A stretch of DNA of 64,000 nt from NCBI GenBank assembly GCA_001552515.1, contig BCRI01000012.1:1-64000 (forward strand), written 5' to 3'. Shown here piece by piece: positions 15,615 to 24,045 of this stretch. This DNA comes from Sphaerimonospora mesophila NBRC 14179 = JCM 3151. GTDB taxonomy: Bacteria > Actinomycetota > Actinomycetes > Streptosporangiales > Streptosporangiaceae. Made by a program: the position numbers and the translations under genes. Each line of letters starts with the position of its first letter. The stretch's first letter is position 1. Below the pieces are notes generated by a model that saw only the letters and a program-made list of their open reading frames with translations, was not told where the DNA came from and did not search any database.

Positions 15615-17216
15615 TCAGCGGCCCTGAAGGGACCTGACGTTGTCGCCGAAGGTCCAGCCCTTCGACCCGTCCCAGTTGATGGACCAGGTCATCAGACCCT
15701 TGAGCTGACCGTTGAAGCTGTTCCAGCTCTGGCTCACCAGCGAGGGCGACATGTGGCCGCCGCCGGCTCCGGGCTGCGCGGGCAGACCGGGCACCTGCTT
15801 GTCATAGGGGACCCTGATCGTGGTGCCCTGGATGACCAGACCCTTGTCCAGGCAGGTGGTCTGGGCGACGAAACCCTGAACCGTGCCGGCGGAGTAGGAG
15901 TCGCCCGAGCAGCCGTACATGCTTCCGTTGTAGTACTGCATGTTCAGCCACCACAGGCGGCCGTTGTCGGCGTACTTCTTGATGATCGGCAGGTACGCGC
16001 CCCAGATCGAGCCGTAGACGACGCTGCCGCCCGTGACGTACGCCGTCTCGGGGGCCATGGTCAGGCCGAAGTTCGACGGCATCTGGGCGAGCACGCCATC
16101 GATGATCCGGATGAGGTTGGCCTGGGAGGCGGACAGCTGGTTGATGTTGCCGCTGCCGCTGAGGCCGGTCTCGATGTCGATGTCGATGCCGTCGAAGTTG
16201 TACTTCTTCAGGATCGGCACGATGGTCTGGACGAACCGGTCGGCGACCGTGCTGGAGCTGAGGTCGATGCCGGCCGTCGCCCCGCCGATGGACATCAGGA
16301 TCGTGGCACCGGCGGCCTTGGCCTGGCACATCTCGGCGGGAGTGGCGACCTTGACGGTGCTGTCCATGCCGTCCTCCCACAGGACGGTGCCGTCAGAGCG
16401 GATGACCGGGAACGCCGCATTGATCACGTTGTAGCCGTGCTGCCGGATGCGGGCGTCGGTGATCGGGGTCCAGCCGAACGGCGGGTGTACGCCGTTGGAC
16501 GCGCCGTCCCAGTTCTCCCAGTAGCCCTGGAGCACCTTGCCGCTGGGCTTGCCCTTCACCGGGCAGGTCACGTCCCCCGGAGAGGGTGACGGTGACGGCG
16601 ACGGAGACGGGGAAGGCGACGGCGAAGGAGATGGGGAGGGCGAGGGGGACGGCGAAGGCGAGGGTGAGGGGGAAGGCGACGGGGACGGGGAGGGCGACGG
16701 GGACGGGGAGGGCGACGGCGACGGCGAGCCGCCGGGGCCGTCGAAGTTGACGTCGTCGACGTAGTAGGTGCCCTGGCCGTACCATCCGTGCAGGTAGATC
16801 ACGGCGGTGGTCTGGTTGGCGCCCGTGGTGAACGGCACGGTGAGCTGCGTGTAGGCCGAGGCCGACGAGGTCCAGGTGGACGCGCCGCCGTTCACACCGA
16901 GGTAGACGTAGCTTCCGCGGACCCAGGCGCTCAGCGTGTAGGCCGTGTTCGGCTTCACCGAAACGGTCTGCGTGCACTGTGCGTTGTCGGAGGCACTGGC
17001 CGCACCGGCGAGTGCCTTCGTGCCTGAATGGACCGGGGAGCCGACGACCGACCCCAGCCCGCCGGTGCAGGACCAGGGCGAGAGGTTTCCGGTCTCGAAG
17101 CCGGGATTCACGAGCAGGTTGGCCGCGTTGGCCGGCGCCTGCGTGAGGACGATGCCCGTGGCCGCAAGCAGCAGCGATGCTGCCAGCGTCAGCAGGCGGG
17201 ACGTGCGCTTTCGCAT
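15615..17216 (-). CDS. Secreted GH18 chitinase with N-terminal carbohydrate-binding domain
   Basis: A 533-aa secreted enzyme. Residues 1-32 form a Sec signal peptide (MRKRTSRLLTLAASLLLAAT, cleavage at ANA-A). Residues about 33-160 form a carbohydrate-binding beta-sandwich module (NLLVNPGFETGNLSPW). Residues about 163-213 are an uninterrupted Ser-Pro linker. Residues about 215-533 form the GH18 TIM barrel, with SIGG near residue 310 and DGIDIDIE at 342-349, where Glu349 is the catalytic acid. The substrate is expected to be chitin in fungal or arthropod walls. ATG 17216 has AGGAG upstream; a GTG further upstream would bury the signal peptide. A long palindrome at 17365 probably controls it. 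Confidence 0.92.
   Translation of the reverse strand: MRKRTSRLLTLAASLLLAATGIVLTQAPANAANLLVNPGFETGNLSPWSCTGGLGSVVGSPVHSGTKALAGAASASDNAQCTQTVSVKPNTAYTLSAWVRGSYVYLGVNGGASTWTSSASAYTQLTVPFTTGANQTTAVIYLHGWYGQGTYYVDDVNFDGPGGSPSPSPSPSPSPSPSPSPSPSPSPSPSPSPSPSPSPSPSPSPSPSPSPSPGDVTCPVKGKPSGKVLQGYWENWDGASNGVHPPFGWTPITDARIRQHGYNVINAAFPVIRSDGTVLWEDGMDSTVKVATPAEMCQAKAAGATILMSIGGATAGIDLSSSTVADRFVQTIVPILKKYNFDGIDIDIETGLSGSGNINQLSASQANLIRIIDGVLAQMPSNFGLTMAPETAYVTGGSVVYGSIWGAYLPIIKKYADNGRLWWLNMQYYNGSMYGCSGDSYSAGTVQGFVAQTTCLDKGLVIQGTTIRVPYDKQVPGLPAQPGAGGGHMSPSLVSQSWNSFNGQLKGLMTWSINWDGSKGWTFGDNVRSLQGR
16577..16732 (-). repeat. Ser-Pro linker repeat of the chitinase
   Basis: About 155 bp of 6-bp units (TCSCCS on the coding strand) encode roughly 25 consecutive Ser-Pro dipeptides joining the binding module to the catalytic domain. 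Synonymous codons vary, so the protein rather than the DNA seems conserved. The reverse frame is open (Gly-Glu/Asp) but is only a shadow. Confidence 0.9.
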
Positions 17217-17364
17217 GGAGGTCTCCTGAACCAGGAGTGATCGGAGCCATGGCGCCGATCGTGGGGGGTGAGGGCGCACCGGCGACGCCGCCGGTGGTTG
17301 TGTTCACCAGCGAGCCGCTGGACGAGTACGGATCCGTGCTCCCATGGTCGGGACCGACGGCCTC

Positions 17365-17387
17365 ATTTGTCAAGATTCTTAACAAAT
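17365..17387 (-). promoter_or_regulatory. 23-bp near-perfect palindrome overlapping the chitinase -35
   Basis: Left arm ATTTGTCAAGA (17365-17375) and right arm TCTTAACAAAT (17377-17387) around a single central T; 10 of 11 positions pair. On the minus strand the left arm supplies TTGACA, a consensus -35, with a weak GACCAT-type -10 18 nt downstream. The position suits a repressor that blocks polymerase until chitin or its sugars appear. It does not contain the DasR-type TGGTCTAGACCA core, so another regulator is implied. Confidence 0.65.
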
Positions 17388-17450
17388 AACGCTGTCACCA
17401 GCGCGAACGCTTTCCCGGTCACGATTCCGGCGGTGCGGAATCCGCCGGGG

Positions 17451-18275
17451 TCAGGAGAAGCGCTCGATCGTCACCGGGATCAGGCCCTCGCGGCGCATCG
17501 CCGTCGTCAGCTCCCGCAGGAGCCGTCGGATCACGCCGCCCGTCCGGGGGGACGGCTCGCCCAGGCAGGCCGTCAGGTCGACGGACCAGGCCATGCCGCC
17601 GACCCGGCGGAGGTCCCAGGAGAACAGGTCGCCCGCCAGGGTGATGTGCGCCGTGCCGACGACGCGACCTCGGGCGTCGTCGTCGGCGGCGCGCATCCGC
17701 CATCCGGCCGACAGGTTCGCCAGGCCGGTCTCACTCAGGTCCCCGGCGAACAGGATCCGATAGACCCGCCGGTCGTGGAATCCCTCGGGCACGTCCGGAG
17801 GGCCGAGCCGCAGCGGCGCCGACCCGTCGAACGGCAGGGTGTCGTGGAAGTAGGTCCTCAGCGTGGCCTCGCCGGGCAGCTCGCCCGCGCCGAGCCGTCG
17901 GTAGGCCGCCTCCGCTTCGTGCCGGGAGACCGCGACGACTCGGCCGCGCAGCTCCGGATCCGCCCGCATCGCGCGGGTGAACTCGGCCGAGCTCCACCAC
18001 GCGCCGTCGGGGGCACCGCCCGCGGCGCCGTCCATCCGGGTCCAGGCCGCGCCGTTCAGGCCGGTGGCCGTACCGTCATCGGAGAGCACGAACTCCTCGG
18101 CCACGATCCCCGCCGGCGGTCCCGCGGGAGCCGCGGCCTCGCCGGTGATCACGTAGTAGTCCAGCTCGGGTTCCGGTGTCCGCATCCCCGGCCGAGCCGG
18201 TTCGGGCCGGTACGTCGTCTCGGGCAGGTTCGGCTCAGATCGGTACGTCTCGGATCGGTACGTCTCGGCGTCCAT
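17451..18275 (-). CDS. Conserved protein of unknown function
   Basis: A 274-aa soluble protein I do not recognise. It begins with a polar Glu/Tyr/Arg-rich stretch containing a small repeat (ETYRSE twice, from a 15-bp DNA duplication), then LDYYVITGEAAAPAGPPAGI and TGLNGAAWTRMDG. The middle has RVVAVSRHEAEAAYRRLG and FHDRRVYRILFAGDL; the end has VGGMAWSVDLTACLGEPSP and EGLIPVTIERFS. There is no signal peptide or membrane span. ATG 18275 has GAGG upstream and lies 6 nt after the DUF664 stop; ATG 18185 (MRTPEPELDYYVI) is an alternative that would drop the repeat. Confidence 0.6.
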   Translation of the reverse strand: MDAETYRSETYRSEPNLPETTYRPEPARPGMRTPEPELDYYVITGEAAAPAGPPAGIVAEEFVLSDDGTATGLNGAAWTRMDGAAGGAPDGAWWSSAEFTRAMRADPELRGRVVAVSRHEAEAAYRRLGAGELPGEATLRTYFHDTLPFDGSAPLRLGPPDVPEGFHDRRVYRILFAGDLSETGLANLSAGWRMRAADDDARGRVVGTAHITLAGDLFSWDLRRVGGMAWSVDLTACLGEPSPRTGGVIRRLLRELTTAMRREGLIPVTIERFS

Positions 18276-18281
18276 GTCGCC

Positions 18282-18806
18282 TCACGCTCCGGTGGCGCCG
18301 TCGGTCCGTTCGCGGAGCAGATCGGCGTGGCCGTTGTGGCGGGCGTACTCCTCGATCATGTGCAGATAGACCCAGCGGAGGTTCATGTCGACGTTCCGGC
18401 GCGGGTGATGGAAGGTCTCCTCCAGGGAGTGCCCGGCCGCCGCCGCCCGGGCCAGCTCGACCTCCCGGGCGAAGGCGGCGAAGTCCGTCTCGGCGTCCGC
18501 GGTGTCGACGTCGTCGAAGTCGCCGTCCGGATTGGTCTCCGGATCACAGTAGAGGAAGTCGACCGTCTCGCCGGCGAACCTGCGGCGGAACCACGAACGC
18601 TCGACCTCGGCCATGTGGCGTACGAGCCCGAGCAGGCTCATGCTCGACGGCTCGACGGCGCGCAGCTTGAGCCGGTCGGCGGTGAGCCCGGCGCATTTCA
18701 GCAGCAGGGTCTCCCGGTGATGGTCGAGCCAGGCCTCAAGGAGGGCGCGTTCATCCCCGACCGTCGGCACCTCGGCACGGTCGATTGGCGGAGCGATCCA
18801 GTTCAT
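18282..18806 (-). CDS. DinB/DUF664 family protein
   Basis: A 174-aa four-helix-bundle protein of the DinB/DUF664 superfamily. It has the helical pattern and His positions of putative metal binding: SLLGLVRHMAEVERSWFRRR in the middle, and LRWVYLHMIEEYARHNGHAD near the end. DinB-fold proteins include bacillithiol- and mycothiol-dependent transferases, but most DUF664 members have no proven activity. ATG 18806 (MNWIAPPIDRAEV) is the family start; an upstream in-frame GTG adds unrelated residues. It is co-directional with and 6 nt before the unknown gene at 17451. Confidence 0.8.
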   Translation of the reverse strand: MNWIAPPIDRAEVPTVGDERALLEAWLDHHRETLLLKCAGLTADRLKLRAVEPSSMSLLGLVRHMAEVERSWFRRRFAGETVDFLYCDPETNPDGDFDDVDTADAETDFAAFAREVELARAAAAGHSLEETFHHPRRNVDMNLRWVYLHMIEEYARHNGHADLLRERTDGATGA

Positions 18807-18921
18807 CGCCCCATCATGTCGAAATGACCGGACAAGATAGGGGCATTCGCCCGATCGAGGGAGTGTCACCCGGGCCCATGCGCGTCCAGTGCCCGGGCCG
18901 CTGCCGCCACCTGCCGCGACC

Positions 18922-19809
18922 TCATGAGCCCTGCGAAGCGGTGACGCGGTCGTCCCGCTCGGCCGCCGAAGACGCGTCCTGAACCCGGCCCGGCGCCGGA
19001 GCCGGCCTCGGCCGGATGTGGTGGCGGCCGATGGGGAGCATCAGCGGGCGGCCGGACACGGGGTCTTCGATGATGCGGCTGTCGAGGCCGAAGACGGTAC
19101 GGACGCTGTCCTCCGTGAGGACCTCGGCCGGCGTGCCGCAGGCGTGCAGCCCGCCATCGGCGAGCGCGATGAGGTGGTCGGCGTACCGGGCGGCGAGGTT
19201 GAGGTCGTGCAGCACCATCACGATGGTGGTGCCACGGGTGTGATTCAGGTCGGTCAGCAGATCGAGGACCTCGATCTGGTGGCTGGCGTCGAGGAAGGTG
19301 GTGGGCTCGTCGAGCAGCAGCAGATCGGTCTGCTGGGCCAGCGCCATGGCGATCCAGACCCGCTGGCGCTGGCCGCCGGACAGCTCGTCGACGGGCCGGT
19401 CGGCGAGATCCGCCGTACGCGTGGCCTCCAGGGCCGCCGCCACCGCTGCGTCGTCCCTGTCGTTCCAGCGGGAGAAGATCCCCTGGTGCGGATGGCGTCC
19501 GCGACCGACGAGGTCGAGCACGGTGATGCCCTCGGGTGCGACCGGCGACTGAGGCAGCAGCCCGAGAGTGCGGGCCAGCTCCTTGGCGGGCATGCGGTGC
19601 ACCTCCTTGCCGTCCAGGACGACACGGCCCCCGCGGGGTGCCAGCAGCCGCGACAGCGAACGCAGCAGCGTCGACTTCCCGCAGGCGTTGGCGCCGACGA
19701 TGACCGTGATCTCGCCGGGTGGTACGACCAGGTCGAGGGCCTCGACGACGACGCGGTCGCCGTAGCCGAGCGTCAGGTGCTCGGCCGCGAGGGAGTGGGA
19801 TGTGGTCAC
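18922..19809 (-). CDS. Ferric-siderophore ABC transporter ATP-binding protein (FecE/FepC type)
   Basis: A 295-aa ATPase. Walker A GANACGKST at residues 39-47, signature LSGGQRQRVWIAMAL, Walker B LLLLDEPTTFLD, H-loop VLHDLNLAARYADH. The sequence GLLPQSPVAPEGITVLDLVG is typical of FepC/FecE ATPases for ferric siderophores. GTG start overlaps the stop of the permease gene at 19806. It is the last gene of a four-gene coupled operon under an iron box (23089). The C-terminal about 45 residues are an unstructured polar tail. Confidence 0.92.
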   Translation of the reverse strand: MTTSHSLAAEHLTLGYGDRVVVEALDLVVPPGEITVIVGANACGKSTLLRSLSRLLAPRGGRVVLDGKEVHRMPAKELARTLGLLPQSPVAPEGITVLDLVGRGRHPHQGIFSRWNDRDDAAVAAALEATRTADLADRPVDELSGGQRQRVWIAMALAQQTDLLLLDEPTTFLDASHQIEVLDLLTDLNHTRGTTIVMVLHDLNLAARYADHLIALADGGLHACGTPAEVLTEDSVRTVFGLDSRIIEDPVSGRPLMLPIGRHHIRPRPAPAPGRVQDASSAAERDDRVTASQGS

Positions 19810-20858
19810 AGCGAACCTCCGGCCCGATGGCTGCGGACGATCAGATAGACGAGGTAGGGCGCCCCGAGGACGCCGGTGACGACGCCGACCGGATAGCGGG
19901 TGTCGAACGCGAACTGGCCGGCGAAGTCGGCGACGAGGACCAGGAGCGCGCCGACGAGGGCGGCGGGCACGAGCAGGGAGCCGCTCACCCCGATGATCCG
20001 GGCCGCGATGGGGCCGGACAGGAACGCCACGAACGCGATCGGCCCGGCCGCAGCCGTGGCGAAGGCGATCAGGCCGACGGCTGCGACGATCACGGTGATG
20101 CGGGTGCGTTCGACCCGGACCCCGAGGGCGGAGGCGGTGTCGTCGCCGAGCTGCATCGCCGACAGGTCACGCGCCCGGGACAGCAGGACGGGGGAGAGGA
20201 CGACAAGCGCGGCGAGGGCGGGCAGGACCTGTTCCCAGGTCGTGCCGTTGAGGCTGCCGGTCAACCAGCGCATGGCCTCCTGCAGGTCCCATTCCGGGGC
20301 CCGGGACAGGACATAGGAGGTGATGCTGTCGAGGATCGCGGAGATCCCGATGCCGATCAGGATGAGCCGTGTGCCGGCGACGCCGTCCCGGAACGCCAGG
20401 CCGTACACCACCAGGGCGACGGCGAGTGCGGCGACGATGGCGATGATCGACACCTGGGTCCCGCCGAGGGAGAACGACACGATCGCGATGGCCGCGGCGG
20501 CACTCGCCCCCGAACTGATTCCGATGATGTCGGGGCTGGCCAGCGGGTTGCGGAGCATCGTCTGGAAGGTGACGCCGGCCATGCCGAAGCTGAGTCCCGC
20601 GATCACGGCGAGTACGGCCCGGGGCAGCCGGAGCCGCCCGACCGTGAACGACGCCCCCGGGACCTGCTCGCCGAGGACGACGCGGATCACGTCGCGGGGA
20701 GGGTAGAAGGTCTGCCCGGCCATCAGGGTCACCGCGAACCCGGCCACGACGAGCACCGCCAGCGTCAGGATGACGAGGCGGCGGCGGGCGGAGCGCCGGC
20801 GGCGTCCGCTCGCGACGGCCTGCAGGATGGACGGCCGGGTGACCGCTGGGGCGCTCAC
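19806..20858 (-). CDS. Ferric-siderophore ABC transporter permease (FecD/FepG type)
   Basis: A 350-aa BtuC/FecCD-family permease with about nine or ten membrane spans. Family features: GLSFGMAGVTFQTMLRNPLA (TM2-3 loop), PDIIGISSGASAAAAIAI, QLGDDTASALGVRVERTR and GPIAFVAFLSGPIAARIIGV. A basic Arg-rich N-terminus precedes the first span. It pairs with the permease at 20855 to form the heterodimeric channel. GTG start overlaps the stop of that gene. Confidence 0.92.
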   Translation of the reverse strand: MSAPAVTRPSILQAVASGRRRRSARRRLVILTLAVLVVAGFAVTLMAGQTFYPPRDVIRVVLGEQVPGASFTVGRLRLPRAVLAVIAGLSFGMAGVTFQTMLRNPLASPDIIGISSGASAAAAIAIVSFSLGGTQVSIIAIVAALAVALVVYGLAFRDGVAGTRLILIGIGISAILDSITSYVLSRAPEWDLQEAMRWLTGSLNGTTWEQVLPALAALVVLSPVLLSRARDLSAMQLGDDTASALGVRVERTRITVIVAAVGLIAFATAAAGPIAFVAFLSGPIAARIIGVSGSLLVPAALVGALLVLVADFAGQFAFDTRYPVGVVTGVLGAPYLVYLIVRSHRAGGSL

Positions 20859-21901
20859 AGGTCACGCACTTTCTGCCGGCGGACGATGTGGATGAAGAAC
20901 GGCGCGCCGATCAACGCGGTCACGATGCCCACCTCGACATCCGAGGGACGCGTCACCATGCGGCCGACGACGTCGGCGGCGGTGAGCAGCGCCGCGCCGA
21001 CCAGGGTGGAGAACGGCAGCAGCCAGCGGTGGTCCACGCCGACGAGCAGACGGCACGCGTGCGGGACGACGAGTCCGACGAAGCCGATCGGCCCGGCGAC
21101 GGCCGTGGACGCGCCGCACAGCACGATGGCGCCGAGAGCGGCCGTGGCCCGGACGACGGCGACACGCTCGCCGAGCCCGGCCGCGAGCTCGTCCCCGAGC
21201 GCGAGCGAGTTCAGCGCACGGGCGGACAGGAGGCATATGACGAAGCCGACGGCGATGAACGGCAGGACGTGCCCGATGCGCTCGTACGACGCGCCGCCGA
21301 CACCGCCGATCTGCCAGAGCCGGAAGCTTCCCGCGATGTCGTTGCGCGGCAGGACGACGGCGCTGACGAGGGACGCGAAGGCCGCCGACGTGGCCGCGCC
21401 GGCGAGCGCGAGCTTGAGCGGGGTGGCTCCGCCCCGCCCGAGGGAGCCGACGATGTACACGAACACGGCCGAGGCGGCGGCCCCCGCCAACGCGACCCAG
21501 ATGTAGCCGGTCGGAGATGTGAGCCCGAAGAACGCGACGGCGGTGACGACGAAGAGCGAAGCGCCCATGTTGACGCCGAGGATTCCCGGGTCGGCCAGCG
21601 GGTTGCGGGTCACCCCCAGCATGACCGCGCCGGCGAGGCCGAGCGCGGCGCCGACCACCACGGCGAGCAGGGTGCGCGGTATCCGCTTGGTCACCGCCGC
21701 CTGTTCGAGGGAGTCGTCCGCGCCGCCGAGCGCGGCCCACACGTCGGCCCAGGAGACGTCACGCGAGCCGAGGGCGACGGAGGCCACCATGAGCGCGGCC
21801 ATGACCAGGATCGTGACGAGCAGCCACAGGACGCGGACACGCGCCGGACGCCGCACGAGGGCGGCGTCCGGCGCGTGGTCGACGTCGACGACCGACGTCA
21901 C
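20855..21901 (-). CDS. Ferric-siderophore ABC transporter permease (FecC/FepD type)
   Basis: A 348-aa FecCD-family permease. Family features: GAALGLAGAVMLGVTRNPLA, DPGILGVNMGASLFVVTAVA, ALGDELAAGLGERVAVVRAT and GPIGFVGLVVPHACRLLVGV, the last being a strong BtuC/FepD motif. GTG start overlaps the stop of the binding-protein gene. It is the second gene of the iron-regulated operon. Confidence 0.92.
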   Translation of the reverse strand: MTSVVDVDHAPDAALVRRPARVRVLWLLVTILVMAALMVASVALGSRDVSWADVWAALGGADDSLEQAAVTKRIPRTLLAVVVGAALGLAGAVMLGVTRNPLADPGILGVNMGASLFVVTAVAFFGLTSPTGYIWVALAGAAASAVFVYIVGSLGRGGATPLKLALAGAATSAAFASLVSAVVLPRNDIAGSFRLWQIGGVGGASYERIGHVLPFIAVGFVICLLSARALNSLALGDELAAGLGERVAVVRATAALGAIVLCGASTAVAGPIGFVGLVVPHACRLLVGVDHRWLLPFSTLVGAALLTAADVVGRMVTRPSDVEVGIVTALIGAPFFIHIVRRQKVRDL

Positions 21902-22932
21902 TTGACCTTGTCCGCTGCCTTGGCGAGCGCTGCGACGTAGTCCTCCAGCACCCAGGAGATGGACAGGGGCGTCGGGTTCGCTGCGGTGCCCAGGGGTGTG
22001 CTCCCGGGCAGGAGGTACACCGAGCCGCGCTTGACGGCGGGGATCTTCGACAGCAGCGGGTCCTTCCTGAGCGTCTCGATCAGTTCACCCTTCTCGTCGC
22101 CGTATCCGGTGATGATGTCGACGTCGTCGAACAGGTCGATCTGCTCCGCGCTCCGCGTCAGGGCGAACTTGTCCGTGCCTTCGGACGCCTTGGCGATGCT
22201 GTCCGCGATCTTCAGTCCGAGGTCCTCGAAGAACAACGTGCGGGTGTCATGCTTCGTGTAGAAGCCCACCTCGCTCACGTCGTTGGGGTCGACGTGCGTC
22301 ATGAACATCGCCGACTTGCCCTTGAGCTGCGGATACTTCGCGACGACCGTGGCGATGTCGCCCTCGATGTCGGCGATGAGCCTCTCGCCCTCTTCGGCGA
22401 GCCCGATGGCCTTGCTGTTCATCCGGATGATCTCGCGCCACGGGGTCGCCCACGCGGCGTCCGGGTAGGCCACCACGGGCGCGATCTCGCTCAGCGTGTC
22501 GTAGTCCTGCTTGGTCAGGCCCGAGTAGGCGGCCAGGATCACGTCGGGCTTGGTGTCGGCGACGGCCTCGAAGTCGATGCCGTCGGTCTCGTCGAACAGG
22601 ACGGGCTTTTGGGCGTTGAGCTCCTTCAGGCGCTTGTCCACCCAGGGCAGGAGCCCATCGCCGTCGTCGTCGCCGAAGTTCGCGGCGGCCATGCCGACCG
22701 GGACGACGCCGAGGGCCAGCGGCGCTTCGTGGTTGGCCCAGTTGACCGTGGCCACCCGCTCCGGCTTCGCCGGGATGGTGGTCGTTCCCAGCGCGTGTTG
22801 GATCGTCATGGGGAAGGCGCTCGAACCGCCGCTCGTGCTCTTCTGCTCGGTCTCAGCCGGGCCGCCGCAGCTCACGATGCCCGTCAGGATGGCCGCCACA
22901 GCGAGGATGCGGAGGCTTAGTCGACGCTTCAA
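21898..22932 (-). CDS. Iron-siderophore substrate-binding lipoprotein (FecB/FepB type)
   Basis: A 344-aa binding protein. Start chosen at TTG 22932 with GGAG 7 nt upstream, giving the lipoprotein signal LKRRLSLRILAVAAILTGIV ending at Cys22. The mature protein has the class III binding-protein pattern: TTTIPAKPERVATVNWANHE, ALGVVPVGMAA, FEAVADTKPDVILAAYSGLT and IDLFDDVDIITGY. It captures a ferric siderophore for the two permeases and ATPase downstream. First gene of the operon, about 160 nt behind an iron box. The siderophore may be the hydroxamate made by the locus at 60961-64000, but that is inference. Confidence 0.9.
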   Translation of the reverse strand: MKRRLSLRILAVAAILTGIVSCGGPAETEQKSTSGGSSAFPMTIQHALGTTTIPAKPERVATVNWANHEAPLALGVVPVGMAAANFGDDDGDGLLPWVDKRLKELNAQKPVLFDETDGIDFEAVADTKPDVILAAYSGLTKQDYDTLSEIAPVVAYPDAAWATPWREIIRMNSKAIGLAEEGERLIADIEGDIATVVAKYPQLKGKSAMFMTHVDPNDVSEVGFYTKHDTRTLFFEDLGLKIADSIAKASEGTDKFALTRSAEQIDLFDDVDIITGYGDEKGELIETLRKDPLLSKIPAVKRGSVYLLPGSTPLGTAANPTPLSISWVLEDYVAALAKAADKVK

Positions 22933-23088
22933 TCCGTACTCCGGTCTCAGAATTCCGCTGGTGGCGGCCCTCTCACGTCCTGGCTCGCGATAGGCGTTTG
23001 TGGAGCTGCGCACCGTGTTGCGGCAAAACCCCTGCTCAGGTGTGCTTTCAAGGGCCGCGACAGGCGACCCTCTGCCGGCACCACCTAG

Positions 23089-23107
23089 TTAGGTAAGCCT
23101 TGCCTTG
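23089..23107 (-). promoter_or_regulatory. Iron box (DmdR/IdeR type) for the siderophore-uptake operon
   Basis: TTAGGTAAGCCTTGCCTTG resembles the DmdR/IdeR consensus (TTAGGTTAGGCTCACCTAA). The left half TTAGGTAAGCC is strong and the right half is weaker. Its position upstream of the binding-protein gene implies iron-dependent repression of fecBCDE-like genes. Confidence 0.75.
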
Positions 23108-23315
23108 CCAGCACTCTAAGAGAAATAACCGACTTGTCGCAATCTCGGGTTTGAGACGTCTTTTATCCGGATCGGCGTGCGGAGGCCGGGTGGTGATCGT
23201 TCCGGTGGCCCCGTGCCGACGCCGCGACGGCCCCCGTCCCGGGTGCGTGCCGCGGCGACCCGACGTGCGAGGCCGGTGCCCGTTTCCGCACTCCAGCACC
23301 TCGGTCCGGCCCGCT

Positions 23316-23333
23316 GGTTAGGCTTACCTTATA
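23316..23333 (+). promoter_or_regulatory. Iron box and -10 of the PPOX gene
   Basis: GGTTAGGCTTACCTTATA carries the TTAGGC/ACCT halves of a DmdR/IdeR site and runs into a TATATT -10 at 23330-23335. A start about 7 nt further on would fall at 23342, the GTG of the gene, so the transcript may be leaderless. No good -35 is visible. Confidence 0.65.
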
Positions 23334-23341
23334 TTTGAAAG

Positions 23342-23974
23342 GTGAACTTTTCTGAGATCCGTACGGTGACGACCGAGGCCGAGCTCCGGGAGATCGTGAA
23401 AGAGCCGGCGCAGGCCATTTGGGACAAGGACATCGCACGGATCGACGAGCACGCGCGCACGATCATCGCGCACTCGCCGTTCGTGCTGCTGGCCACCTCG
23501 AACCCGGACGGCACCTGCGACGTCTCCCCCCGCGGCGACCCCGCCGGCTCGGTGCTGGTCCTCGACGACCATCGGCTGGTCCTCGCCGACCGGCCCGGCA
23601 ACCATCGGCTGGACAGCCTACGCAACATGCTGCACAACCCCCGCGTCGGCATGCTGTTCATCGTGCCGGGGATGAACGAGACGCTGCGTGTGAACGGGCG
23701 CGCCACGCTCGTGTCGGACGCACCGTTCTTCGACGACCTGGAGGTCAAGGGCAGGCGGCCGCAGCTGGCCGTCCTCGTCGACGTCGAAGAGCTCTACATG
23801 CACTGCGCGAAGGCGTTCCTGCGCTCGTCGCTGTGGCAGCCCGAGACCTGGCCCGACCGCAAGAGCCTGCCCACGCTCGGCCGGATCGCCAAGGACCATC
23901 TGGGCATCAAAGAGATGACGGTGGAGGAGATCGACGAGGGGCTCGCCCAGGACGCCAGGACGAACCAGTACTGA
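23342..23974 (+). CDS. PPOX-type FMN flavoprotein (MSMEG_1061-like), iron-regulated
   Basis: A 210-aa split-barrel flavoprotein of the pyridoxamine-phosphate-oxidase-like superfamily. FMN-binding and family motifs: FVLLATSNPDGTCDVSPRGD, VLVLDDHRLVLADRPGNHRL, MLHNPRVGMLFIVPGMNETL and FLRSSLWQPETW. Related proteins have a TIGR-defined MSMEG_1061 pattern. The iron box directly upstream links it to iron limitation, perhaps in reductive release of siderophore iron or handling of damaged cofactors, both inferred. GTG 23342 may be read from a leaderless mRNA; GTG 23366 is an alternative start. It is divergent from the siderophore importer. Confidence 0.82.
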   Translation: MNFSEIRTVTTEAELREIVKEPAQAIWDKDIARIDEHARTIIAHSPFVLLATSNPDGTCDVSPRGDPAGSVLVLDDHRLVLADRPGNHRLDSLRNMLHNPRVGMLFIVPGMNETLRVNGRATLVSDAPFFDDLEVKGRRPQLAVLVDVEELYMHCAKAFLRSSLWQPETWPDRKSLPTLGRIAKDHLGIKEMTVEEIDEGLAQDARTNQY

Positions 23975-24045
23975 CCTCGGCTCGGGATTCTCCGCGCGGG
24001 GATGGCCGGCGCTCGGGTGTACGGCCACCCCTCGCCACCCCTCGC

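Larger units (their letters stand above)
22933..23341. other. Intergenic region with two divergent iron boxes
   Basis: About 400 bp between the siderophore-uptake operon and the PPOX gene. It contains two DmdR/IdeR-type boxes (23089 and 23316), one near each promoter, and a lower-GC patch at 23085-23165. I see no supportable gene inside. Confidence 0.7.

Noticed and set aside
16577-16732. Regular short repeats that might be taken for a CRISPR array or satellite.
   Set aside because: Units are 6 bp with no spacers, in frame, and encode the Ser-Pro linker of the chitinase.
19719-21506. A 595-codon plus-strand frame opposite the siderophore permease genes.
   Set aside because: Asp/Gly/Arg-rich shadow. 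The minus-strand FecCD permeases have full family motifs.
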